Assembly (NCBI GenBank): GCA_035457425.1
Contig: DATIBR010000074.1
Coordinates: 1-56,504 of the forward strand
Direction of reading: 5' to 3'
DNA from: Terriglobales bacterium
GTDB lineage: Bacteria > Acidobacteriota > Terriglobia > Terriglobales > Acidobacteriaceae
DNA length: 56,504 nt
Both the position numbers and the translations under genes were made by a program. Below, piece by piece: positions 35,942 through 43,156 of this stretch (its first letter is position 1; each line of letters starts with the position of its first letter). The notes beneath the pieces are model-generated. The model had not been told where the DNA came from, searched no databases, and saw only the letters and a program-made list of their open reading frames with translations.

Positions 35942-38503
35942 ATGGCGATCGAGCGCAATCAACTGAAGATCCAGGGCATCAAGTACGCGCGCTCGCTGCA
36001 GATGATCATCAAGATGGTCGGGATGTTCTCCGCCGACCACAACGCGGCCCAAGGTCCGTTCCAGAACAGCTTCAACATGCTGAACGAGATCGTGAAGCAG
36101 ACCCGGCAGTTCACCATCGGGTTCGTCGACCAGCGCATCCTGATCAACAACATCCTGACGCAGGAGAAGTCGCTGAACACGCTGGAGAACGAGTTTCTCA
36201 AGCGCGGCATCGGAGCGGTGACGTTCGAGGTCGGCATGACGCTGGCGGCGTACAAGCGCGCGATCGGCGTGCTGGCCAAGCCGGCGAAGGACATCGAGGA
36301 GTTCGGCGGGTTGTCGCGCTACCTGGAAGCGAACCCGCTGGAGTTCGTGCGCGTGTTCCCCGCGAGCAAGAACCAACAGCGCACCGAGAGCGGCGACACG
36401 CTGCTCGACATGGATTCGGAATCGTTCCTGATGGCGAAGGCCTTCGCCGAGCTGCACAACCCGAACCCGGGCTTGCAGAGCCTCGACGCCTTCCTGACGC
36501 AGACCGGCATCCAGGGCGGGGGCGGAGCGGGCGGCGGAGGCGGGACCGGTGGTCCCGGCGGCGGTCCAGGTGAGGGCGGCGGCGGCGGAGGCGGCGGCTA
36601 CGCCGAGATGCTGGGCTCGAGCGGCACGGGCATCGGATACGGTTCGACCTACCAGCCAGGCGGGGGAGGCCCGGGGGGCCCTGGGCCGGGTGGCGGTGGC
36701 CCCGGCGGCGGCGAAGGTGGCGGTCCCGGCGGCGGTGGACCGGGCGGACCTGGCGGTGGCGGCGGAGGCTACGGCGGCGGAGGCTACGGAGCCGGAGGAG
36801 GCGCCTCCATCGGCGGGTCGAGCGTGGTGGTGCAGCCGCCGGCGCCGGGTGGTCCGGCGGACATCGAGAACATGGTCTCGGGCTTCTTCACCTCCAGCCT
36901 GATGGATTCCAACCAGGGTCCGCAGCAGCGCTCGTACACCGAGCTGGCGAAGATCATCAAGGAGATGCGGCCGGAGTTCGTGCTGCAGAATTTTCCGCCC
37001 GCCCGGCGCGAAGAGCTGCGCAACCTGCCGCCCGACCAGATGGCGGCGGAGATCATCGAAGACACGGCGGTGAAGTGGGCGATGGACCGGCTGGTGTCGG
37101 CGCCCTCCGGCTCGGAAGCGGTGATCGTGGAAGAGGAAGTCATCCGCGTGCTGATGCGCAGCCTGCAGACCACGCAGATGGCCGACCGGCTGGCGAAGAA
37201 GCTGGCGGAGTTCGTGAAGCAGTACTCCATCCCGCCGACGACGGTCAAGCGCATCCAGGACGAGCTCTCCTGGGTCACGCTGAAATCGAAAGAGAAGACC
37301 GCGCGGCTGCTGGCGCTCGAGAAGTTCGACGTGGGTTCGTACCGGCGACTGCTGGAGCACCTGAAGGAATTGATCAAGCAGCCGGACTTCGATTCCGCGA
37401 CCGCGCTCGGCAACCAGTACCTCGCCTTCCTCGACCAGCCCGGCAATCCGCCGCCGGAGGAGATGGGGCGGGTGCCCGAGCTGCTGCGCACCATGGCCGG
37501 CGTGCGCACCGATTTCTGGCAGAAGACGGGCGAGCGGCTGGTGCGGGCGCTGGAGAAGAAGTCGGACAGCGAATTCCTGCACCGGCAGCTCATCAACTCG
37601 CTGGTCGCGCTCACCAAGACGAGCGCGCTGTATGAAGACTTCAAGCTCATCCAGACGATCGGGACCGCGATCGAGAAGAAGGCGAGCGAGGAAGGACACG
37701 CGGCCTGCTGCGGCGCCGCGCTCAAAGAGCTGCTCACGATGCACGCGGTGGACCGCGTGGTCGAGATCTTCGTGCAGAAGAAAGACGACTTGCCGTGGAC
37801 GCGCACCGCGGCCACGCTGCTGCGCTGGTCGGGGACGCCCGCCATCAGCAAGGTCTTCCAGCAACTGGAGGACGAGCCGCAGGCGCCCGTGCGGCTGGCG
37901 CTGCTGCGGCTGATCGCGCGCATCGGCCCGGCGGCGCTGGTGCTGGCGCGCCAGCAGCTGAAGAGCGACAGGTGGTTCGTAGTCCGCAACGGCTGCAAGC
38001 TGCTGGGCGAACTCAAGGATCCCGAGCTGCTCCAGGTCATCGCGCCGGTGCTCAAGCACCCGGATCCGCGCGTGCAAAAGGCCGCCGTCACCGCGCTCAT
38101 GGACAGCCGCAACAAGGACCGCGCCGCCGTCTTCGCCACCGCGCTGCGCGAGATGGACCCGCAGGTGCTGGAAGACGTCTTCGCCGACATGCTGTTCCTG
38201 AAGGACCCGCGCTGCCAGGACGCGCTCGAGAACTTCCTCTTCGAGCACGAGCACGGCAAGGTGAAGATGCTGACCCAGGCGGTGCAGGCGCTGGCCGCCA
38301 TCCCGGGGCAGCGCACGCTCGATTCGCTGATGCGCGTGCTCTCCGACGGCAACCTGGAGAAGGCGGTGCGGCGGGCGGCGATGTATCCGCTGACGCGCAG
38401 CCCCGAGGGCGCTGCGATGGTGCAGAAGTTCGCCGAGGCCTTCCCCGACGACGAGATGGCCAAGGAAGCCAAGCGCCACGCCAAGGCCGCCGGCCACGGG
38501 TAG
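35942..38503 (+). CDS. Large HEAT-repeat protein with Gly-rich linker
   Basis: An 853-residue protein without a signal peptide. Residues 1-185 form an alpha/beta domain (IQGIKYARSLQMIIKMVGMFSADHNAAQGPFQNSFNMLNE), about 190-285 are a strongly Gly-rich linker (runs such as GGGGGGGYAE and PGGGEGGGPGGGGPGG), and the remaining 550 residues are alpha-helical with HEAT-like repeats toward the C terminus (RWSGTPAISKVFQQLEDE, DRWFVVRNGCKLLGELKDPELLQVIAPVLKHPDPRVQKAAVTAL). HEAT arrays serve as protein-binding scaffolds. No catalytic motif is seen and I do not recognise an orthologue. A cytoplasmic scaffold role is inferred. Confidence 0.82.
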   Translation: MAIERNQLKIQGIKYARSLQMIIKMVGMFSADHNAAQGPFQNSFNMLNEIVKQTRQFTIGFVDQRILINNILTQEKSLNTLENEFLKRGIGAVTFEVGMTLAAYKRAIGVLAKPAKDIEEFGGLSRYLEANPLEFVRVFPASKNQQRTESGDTLLDMDSESFLMAKAFAELHNPNPGLQSLDAFLTQTGIQGGGGAGGGGGTGGPGGGPGEGGGGGGGGYAEMLGSSGTGIGYGSTYQPGGGGPGGPGPGGGGPGGGEGGGPGGGGPGGPGGGGGGYGGGGYGAGGGASIGGSSVVVQPPAPGGPADIENMVSGFFTSSLMDSNQGPQQRSYTELAKIIKEMRPEFVLQNFPPARREELRNLPPDQMAAEIIEDTAVKWAMDRLVSAPSGSEAVIVEEEVIRVLMRSLQTTQMADRLAKKLAEFVKQYSIPPTTVKRIQDELSWVTLKSKEKTARLLALEKFDVGSYRRLLEHLKELIKQPDFDSATALGNQYLAFLDQPGNPPPEEMGRVPELLRTMAGVRTDFWQKTGERLVRALEKKSDSEFLHRQLINSLVALTKTSALYEDFKLIQTIGTAIEKKASEEGHAACCGAALKELLTMHAVDRVVEIFVQKKDDLPWTRTAATLLRWSGTPAISKVFQQLEDEPQAPVRLALLRLIARIGPAALVLARQQLKSDRWFVVRNGCKLLGELKDPELLQVIAPVLKHPDPRVQKAAVTALMDSRNKDRAAVFATALREMDPQVLEDVFADMLFLKDPRCQDALENFLFEHEHGKVKMLTQAVQALAAIPGQRTLDSLMRVLSDGNLEKAVRRAAMYPLTRSPEGAAMVQKFAEAFPDDEMAKEAKRHAKAAGHG

Positions 38504-38510
38504 AAACAGC

Positions 38511-38538
38511 GACTAGCGATTAGCGATTAGCGATCAGC
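38511..38538. repeat. Tandem heptamers (4 units)
   Basis: GACTAGC, GATTAGC, GATTAGC and GATCAGC in exact seven-base tandem, seven bases after the HEAT gene stop. This is the longest of the four heptamer runs in the window. Confidence 0.7.
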
Positions 38539-38573
38539 AACTTCCGGCCGTCACGACTCTCCGACCCGCGGGT

Positions 38574-38617
38574 TGTGACGCGCGTCACAGCCGGGGGTTC
38601 TAGCCCTTCCGTAGGAT
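38574..38617 (+). promoter_or_regulatory. Crp/Fnr operator and promoter of the ccm operon
   Basis: TGTGACGCGCGTCACA (38574-38589) is a perfect 16-bp palindrome. TAGGAT at 38612-38617 can serve as -10, and no -35 is seen. The operator centre (38581.5) is 30 bases before the -10, which places it near -41.5, the class II activator position for CRP and FNR. ccmE starts at 38683. Confidence 0.75.
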
Positions 38618-38682
38618 GGACTTATTCCGCTGCTGCGCCGGTTGAAACGAGGGGACGCAGGGGCGTAAAGTCAGGTCTGTCT

Positions 38683-39177
38683 ATGTCTTCGAACGAGCGC
38701 AGTCGCTACCTCCGGTTCGGCATCGCCACCGCGGTCATCGTGCTCTCACTCGGCTACCTCGCCTTCACCGGGGTGGAGGAGAGCAAGAGCTACTACGTGA
38801 CCATCGCGGAGCTGCGCAAGATGGGCGATGACGCCTACTCGAAGCGGCTGCGGGTGGCGGGCAACGTGGTGCCGGGATCGATCCAGCGGCAGGGCTCGAA
38901 GATCCACTTCGAACTGATCGAGCAGGAACAGAAGCTCGCGGTCATCTACTCGGGGAGCGAAGCGCCTCCGGACACGTTCGTGGACAACTCGCAGGCGCTG
39001 GCCGAGGGCGAGTTCGGGCGCGACGGCGTCTTCCACGCCAAGAAGCTGCAAGCCAAGTGCGCGTCGAAGTACGCGCCGAAAGAAGGCGAAGCCGCCGCGG
39101 CGGGCGCGATGACGACGACCCAGGCTCCGGCGACAACTTCCGCGCCCCAAGCTCCGGCAGCGAAGTCCACCAAGTAA
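38683..39177 (+). CDS. ccmE: Haem chaperone CcmE, CxxxY type
   Basis: A 164-residue membrane-anchored protein: one N-terminal helix (about 10-29), then the periplasmic OB-fold that carries haem covalently to apocytochromes. VAGNVVPGSIQRQG, FELIEQEQKLAVIYSG and ALAEGEFGRDGVFHAKKL match CcmE. Where most CcmE proteins have the haem-binding His in HxxxY, this one has Cys126 in CASKY, the CxxxY variant known from archaea and some Desulfovibrio. The tail is Ala/Thr/Pro-rich. ATG 38683 is chosen because it begins at the anchor; an in-frame start at 38575 would overlap the operator. It is the first gene of ccmEABCD. Confidence 0.9.
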   Translation: MSSNERSRYLRFGIATAVIVLSLGYLAFTGVEESKSYYVTIAELRKMGDDAYSKRLRVAGNVVPGSIQRQGSKIHFELIEQEQKLAVIYSGSEAPPDTFVDNSQALAEGEFGRDGVFHAKKLQAKCASKYAPKEGEAAAAGAMTTTQAPATTSAPQAPAAKSTK

Positions 39178-39180
39178 GTC

Positions 39181-39924
39181 TTGTCCACCACGCCCAACGC
39201 GCCGAGCGGGACGCCGCCGGCCGTCAGCCTTCAGGAAGTCACCAAGCTTTTCGGGCGCTTCGCGGCGCTGCGCGAGGTCACGGCCGAGTTTCCCGCCGGA
39301 CGCCTCTACGCGGTGCTGGGCGAGAACGGCGCGGGGAAGTCCACGCTGCTGCGCATGATGGCGGGGCTCTCGCGGCCGACGCGCGGCGAGCTGCGCGTCT
39401 TCGGCCGGGACCCGCGCGAGGCCGCCCGCCGCGGCGGGCTCGGCTACATGAGCCACTCGTCGTTCCTCTACGACGAGCTCGACTGCCAGGAGAACCTGGC
39501 GTATTTCGCCGGGCTCTATGACATCCATGACCCGCAGGTGTGGGAACGCGCCATCGCCGCCGTCGGGCTGGACCCCAAGCTGGCGCGGCGCGTGGGCGAC
39601 TACTCGCAGGGGATGCGGCAACGGCTCTCGCTGGCGCGCGCGGTGCTGCACGACCCGCAGTTGCTGCTGCTCGACGAGCCGTTCTCGAACCTCGACCTCG
39701 GCTCGGCGGCGGCGATGGCGCAGCTGCTCGGCAAGATGCGCGACCAGGGCAAGACCATCTTCGTGGTGACGCACCAGCCGGCGCACCTGGCCGAGGTCGC
39801 GGACGAATCCATCACGCTGGCGGCGGGCGCGATCACGAGCCGCGGCGTGGGCTCTCGCTCGCGGAGGCGAGACGCCTCCGCGCCGGCCGGCGTGGACGCC
39901 GGCGCTCCGGAGGCGCGGCGATGA
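39181..39924 (+). CDS. ccmA: Haem exporter ATP-binding protein CcmA
   Basis: A 247-residue ABC ATPase of the CcmAB(CD) complex, whose ATP hydrolysis frees holo-CcmE from CcmC. Walker A GENGAGKST, signature YSQGMRQRLSLARAVL, Walker B LLLLDEP and the H-loop VVTHQPAH are complete. The start is TTG three bases after the ccmE stop. The last 25 residues (after ITSRGVG) are Arg/Ala-rich and are encoded by a hairpin-rich repeat at 39861-39903, so the C terminus seems to have been extended by a REP-like insertion. It overlaps ccmB as ATGA. Confidence 0.93.
   Translation: MSTTPNAPSGTPPAVSLQEVTKLFGRFAALREVTAEFPAGRLYAVLGENGAGKSTLLRMMAGLSRPTRGELRVFGRDPREAARRGGLGYMSHSSFLYDELDCQENLAYFAGLYDIHDPQVWERAIAAVGLDPKLARRVGDYSQGMRQRLSLARAVLHDPQLLLLDEPFSNLDLGSAAAMAQLLGKMRDQGKTIFVVTHQPAHLAEVADESITLAAGAITSRGVGSRSRRRDASAPAGVDAGAPEARR
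39861..39903. repeat. REP-like hairpin pair inside the ccmA 3' end
   Basis: GCGGAGGCG-AGA-CGCCTCCGC (39861-39881, nine perfect pairs) is followed by GCCGGCG-TGGA-CGCCGGC (39886-39903, seven pairs). Size, loop style and GC-rich stems resemble the array at 34118-34284, but here the element lies in coding sequence. Confidence 0.65.
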
Positions 39925-40595
39925 GCGCGCTCGTCCACGTCACGCGCACCACGCTGGCGAAGGACATTCGCCTGGAGTGGCGTTCGAAGGATGCGCTCAA
40001 CGGCATGCTGTTCTTCGCGCTGCTGGTGGTGATCATCTTCAGCTTCGCGTTCGACCCGACGGCGGAGGAATCGCGGCAGATGGCGGGCGGGCTGATCTGG
40101 ACCGCCTTCCTGTTCGCCGCAACGGTGGCGCTCAACCAGGCGTGGGCGCGCGAGCTGCGCAACCAGGTGCTCGACGCCTACCGCATCTCGCCGGCGCCGC
40201 CGAACGCGCTGTTCCTCGGCAAGGCGCTGGGGAACTTCCTGTTCATCGCGGTGGTGGAGGCGGCGGTGGTGCCCATCTTCGTGATGTTCTACAACCTGCG
40301 CTCCATCGGCCCGCCGGTGCAGTTGCTGTGGATCTTCCTGCTGGGGACGTGGGCGCTGGTGGTGAACGGGACGTTCTTCGCGGCGCTCTCGCTCCGCACG
40401 CGCAGCCGTGAGATGATGCTGCCGCTCATCCTTTTCCCCATCAGCTTGCCGGCCATCATCGGGATGGTGACGGGCACGACCGCGGTGCTGGTGGGAGAAT
40501 CGCCCAAGCTGGCGATGAGCCTGCTGGTCGGCTACGACGTGGCGTTCACGGCCTTATGTCTGGTCTTATTTGAAACGGTTTTGCACGCGGAATGA
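39921..40595 (+). CDS. ccmB: Haem exporter permease CcmB
   Basis: A 224-residue integral membrane protein with six hydrophobic segments. It is the CcmB subunit that pairs with CcmA in the ABC-type complex releasing haem-loaded CcmE. The opening KDIRLEWRSKDALNGMLFFALLVVIIFSF, LRNQVLDAYRISPAPPNALFLGKALGNFLF and LILFPISLPAIIG are family-typical. ATG 39921 overlaps the ccmA stop. Confidence 0.93.
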   Translation: MSALVHVTRTTLAKDIRLEWRSKDALNGMLFFALLVVIIFSFAFDPTAEESRQMAGGLIWTAFLFAATVALNQAWARELRNQVLDAYRISPAPPNALFLGKALGNFLFIAVVEAAVVPIFVMFYNLRSIGPPVQLLWIFLLGTWALVVNGTFFAALSLRTRSREMMLPLILFPISLPAIIGMVTGTTAVLVGESPKLAMSLLVGYDVAFTALCLVLFETVLHAE

Positions 40596-40602
40596 TCCGA
40601 TC

Positions 40603-41355
40603 ATGAGAAGAGCCTTTCCTATCCTCGCAATCATCACGCTGGCGCTGCTGAGCTACGGCGCGTACCAGGCGCTGGGCAGCTCGCCCAATCCGCTGGAGCC
40701 GTACATCGGCAAGCCCGCGCCTTCCATCTACGTTCCGACGGCGAACACCGCCAAGGAATCCGAGCTGAGCAACGTGTTCCGCATCTTCTATTACCACGTG
40801 CCGTCGGCGTGGGTGGCGTTCCTGCTGTTCTTCACGAACTTCCTGGCGTCGATCGCGTACCTGATCAAGCGCAGGCCAGGCATCGACGCGTTCGCGCTGG
40901 CGACGGCGCAGGTGGGCGTGGTGTTCTGCACCATCGTGCTCGTGACCGGGCCGATCTGGGCGAAGCCGGTGTGGGGCATCTGGTGGACGTGGGACGCGCG
41001 GCTGACTTCGACGCTGGTGCTGTGGCTGATCTACGTGAGCTACCTGCTCTTGCGGCGCTACGCCGCCGGCGGGCAGACGCCGGTGCTGGCGGCGGCGCTG
41101 GCCATCTTCGGTTTCGTGGACGTGCCGCTGGTGTACATGTCCATCCGCTGGTTCCGGACGCAGCATCCGCAGCCGGTGCTGGGCGGCGGTGAAGGTTCGG
41201 GCATCGATCCCGCGATGCTGCACGCGCTGCTCATCAACTTCGCGGCCTTCCTGCTGTTCGGCGTCCTGCTGGTGTGGGTGCGCTACACGATGGAGCGGCT
41301 GCGGCTGGAGATCGAAGAGGCGCACGCCATGGGCGCGGTCAGGGGGACGCGATGA
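40603..41355 (+). CDS. ccmC: Haem-handling protein CcmC
   Basis: A 250-residue membrane protein of the haem-handling family. It loads haem onto CcmE through the periplasmic Trp-rich WWD loop, seen here as GPIWAKPVWGIWWTWDARLTS. The flanking axial histidines are in FYYHVPSAW and MLHALLINF. Six membrane helices are visible. ATG 40603 is chosen; TTG 40570, overlapping ccmB, would add 11 residues. The stop overlaps ccmD as ATGA. Confidence 0.93.
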   Translation: MRRAFPILAIITLALLSYGAYQALGSSPNPLEPYIGKPAPSIYVPTANTAKESELSNVFRIFYYHVPSAWVAFLLFFTNFLASIAYLIKRRPGIDAFALATAQVGVVFCTIVLVTGPIWAKPVWGIWWTWDARLTSTLVLWLIYVSYLLLRRYAAGGQTPVLAAALAIFGFVDVPLVYMSIRWFRTQHPQPVLGGGEGSGIDPAMLHALLINFAAFLLFGVLLVWVRYTMERLRLEIEEAHAMGAVRGTR

Positions 41356-41471
41356 GCTACTTGTACGCCGCGATCGTCGCGACGTGGGCCATCCACATCG
41401 TGTACCTGTTCATCCTGGTGAGCGGCATCCGCAAGCTGCGCCGGGAAGCCGACGAGCTGGAGCGCCGCTAG
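41352..41471 (+). CDS. ccmD: CcmD-like small membrane protein
   Basis: A 39-residue protein: a short N terminus (SYLYAA), one membrane helix (IVATWAIHIVYLFILVSGI) and a charged cytoplasmic tail (RKLRREADELERR). This is the size and layout of CcmD, which stabilises the CcmABC-CcmE complex. The ATG overlaps the ccmC stop. Similarity is mostly in architecture, as usual for this family; position makes the call. Confidence 0.8.
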   Translation: MSYLYAAIVATWAIHIVYLFILVSGIRKLRREADELERR

Positions 41472-42950
41472 ATGAAGCGCTTCGTCGGCGGTTTCCTGCT
41501 GGGAGCGATCGCCGGCGGGCTCGCGGTGTGGGGCTACCTGTCGCGGCCGCACCGCGCGCTGGCCACGCCGGCGGTGTGCTACTCCTGCTTCTGGCAGACG
41601 CAGAGCGCCGCGCTGCGCAAAGACCTGATCGACTTCTACCAGCAGTACCGCAGCCCGGACGAATTCGTGATGGGCGACGTGGCGTACATCCTGTGGCGGG
41701 CGAAGGACCAGCCCAACTGCGACGCCCGGGAGCGCTACCGCGCGATCGCCAGCGACGACAGCGACGGTTACCGCAAGTTCCTGGCGCGGGGCATCCTGGC
41801 GTTCAGCGGGTCGGAGTGCGGCGCGGGACGCCCGCAGGACTTCGGAGCGGCGGCGGAGCAGGCGCGCATGATCGGCCTGGCGGGGGAAGCGAAGCTGCTC
41901 GACGCGCTGGCGCAGAACAAGCCGGCGCCGGAGTTCGGCGACGTCGAGCTGCAAGGCAGCGTGCCGGCGCCGCGCGGCGCGAAGACGCTGATCCTGGGGG
42001 AGTCGCGCATCGAGGTCGCGCCCGACACGCGGCTGGGCGCGCAGGTGGACCGCGTCTCGCGCGACTGGCTGAGCTACCAGCTCAAGTGGGACATGAGCGG
42101 CGCCGCGCTGCCGCCGCAGCAGATCATCGGGTGGCACGAGGGGCGCTTCATCCGGTACATCGTGAACGCCGCGCCGGTGGAGGTGCATCCGCTGAGCGGC
42201 ACGCTGGTCGCGAAGAAGGGCGAGAAGTGGTACGCGCCCGACGAGAACGGCGTCTTCCGGTTCGAGGTGCTGCTCGACAAGGTGGAGTATCCGACGACGC
42301 ATGTCGCGGGGCAGTTCGGCCTGCTGGAGGACACGCACGGCATCTCGGCGCTGGTGAGCCAGGCGATGCGCCGCGGCATGCAGGTGGTGGTGGGCTGCGG
42401 CGACTCCGACGGCAAGGTGAAGGCGGCCTATTACCTGGCGCAGCGCGGCGTGCACGTCATCATGCCGGGCGACCGCTACGACGACGAGCTGGTCGGCTAC
42501 CAGGGCAAGGGCGTGATCCTGGGCACGGCGCCGGTGCGCGCGCAGGGCAACAAGGCCGTGATCGGCGGGCAGCCCGTGCGGTTCGCGCTGGCCGAGACCA
42601 TCGTGGTCGAAGACACCAAGGCGATCTTTCCCATCCAGTACTACGACGCAGGCGCGCGCTACTTCCGGCGGCTGGCGAAGGCCGCGCCGCTGAAGCTGGA
42701 GTTCGTGAACGTGGACGACCAGAACCAGATCGCGCGCGTCCTCGACCGCGCCGACGAACTGAGGGCCACGGCGGTCGCGGTGCGCGTGATGACGAAAGAG
42801 GAGAACGACCGGCTGGTGGCGTGGCTGAGCGTCGCGCCGCAGCGGCGCGCGATCCTGTTCCATTCCGGCCTGTACGAGTTCGCGCAGCCGCTGTTCGAGA
42901 AGTTCCCGCAACAAGTGACGTTCGGCGACCTGCGGCCGAGGTTCGAGTAG
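41472..42950 (+). CDS. Unknown membrane-anchored CxxC protein of the ccm operon
   Basis: A 492-residue protein that starts directly after the ccmD stop with no intergenic base. One N-terminal helix (about 5-23) anchors a periplasmic part that opens with VCYSCFWQTQSAALRKDLIDFYQQY, placing Cys36 and Cys39 just outside the membrane. Further on are alternating alpha/beta segments (MQVVVGCGDSDGKVKAAYYLAQRGVHVIMPGDRYDDEL) suggestive of a Rossmann-like region, and a C terminus ending in FGDLRPRFE. I do not recognise the family. The CxxC followed by an amphipathic helix recalls CcmH, the thiol reductase of cytochrome maturation, but the rest is unlike it. Context suggests a role in cytochrome c maturation (inference). 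Confidence 0.8.
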   Translation: MKRFVGGFLLGAIAGGLAVWGYLSRPHRALATPAVCYSCFWQTQSAALRKDLIDFYQQYRSPDEFVMGDVAYILWRAKDQPNCDARERYRAIASDDSDGYRKFLARGILAFSGSECGAGRPQDFGAAAEQARMIGLAGEAKLLDALAQNKPAPEFGDVELQGSVPAPRGAKTLILGESRIEVAPDTRLGAQVDRVSRDWLSYQLKWDMSGAALPPQQIIGWHEGRFIRYIVNAAPVEVHPLSGTLVAKKGEKWYAPDENGVFRFEVLLDKVEYPTTHVAGQFGLLEDTHGISALVSQAMRRGMQVVVGCGDSDGKVKAAYYLAQRGVHVIMPGDRYDDELVGYQGKGVILGTAPVRAQGNKAVIGGQPVRFALAETIVVEDTKAIFPIQYYDAGARYFRRLAKAAPLKLEFVNVDDQNQIARVLDRADELRATAVAVRVMTKEENDRLVAWLSVAPQRRAILFHSGLYEFAQPLFEKFPQQVTFGDLRPRFE

Positions 42951-42958
42951 GGGAAAGA

Positions 42959-43033
42959 ATGGCGCTGCTGCGCGAGCTGAGCGCGCTGACCAAAGCCGCG
43001 GCTGTCGCGTACAAGAGCTGGAAATCCAGCTAG
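42959..43033 (+). CDS. Possible 24-residue peptide
   Basis: A short frame (ALLRELSALTKAAAVAYKSWKSS after Met) starting eight bases after the previous stop, with AGGGG (42949-42953) at usable spacing. It is basic, with an amphipathic helical pattern. Coding is suggested only by the ribosome binding site and position, so it may be chance. Confidence 0.3.
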   Translation: MALLRELSALTKAAAVAYKSWKSS

Positions 43034-43051
43034 TTTGGCGGGTTTGGGCGG

Positions 43052-43067
43052 TGTGACACCTGACCCA
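43052..43067. promoter_or_regulatory. Upstream degenerate Crp/Fnr site
   Basis: TGTGACACCTGACCCA has a perfect left arm and a 4-of-6 right arm. It lies 32 bases (about three helical turns) before the strong site at 43084, so both would be on the same face of the DNA. Confidence 0.45.
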
Positions 43068-43083
43068 TTGGGGTATAGGGGTA

Positions 43084-43129
43084 TGTGACGCACGTCACAG
43101 AGGACCCTTGGTCGCTATGGGAGTATCAT
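43084..43129 (+). promoter_or_regulatory. Crp/Fnr operator and promoter of the regulator gene
   Basis: TGTGACGCACGTCACA (43084-43099) has seven-base perfect arms. TATCAT at 43124-43129 is a good -10 about 33 bases from the operator centre, and no -35 is seen. The regulator gene starts at 43157, so it probably controls itself. Confidence 0.7.
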
Positions 43130-43156
43130 GAAGAACTAGATAAGGAACTACTCATC

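Noticed and set aside
43085-43156. Upstream in-frame ATG of the Crp/Fnr gene at 43085
   Set aside because: It lies within the operator palindrome and upstream of the predicted transcription start; ATG 43157 fits the Cys-cluster N terminus.
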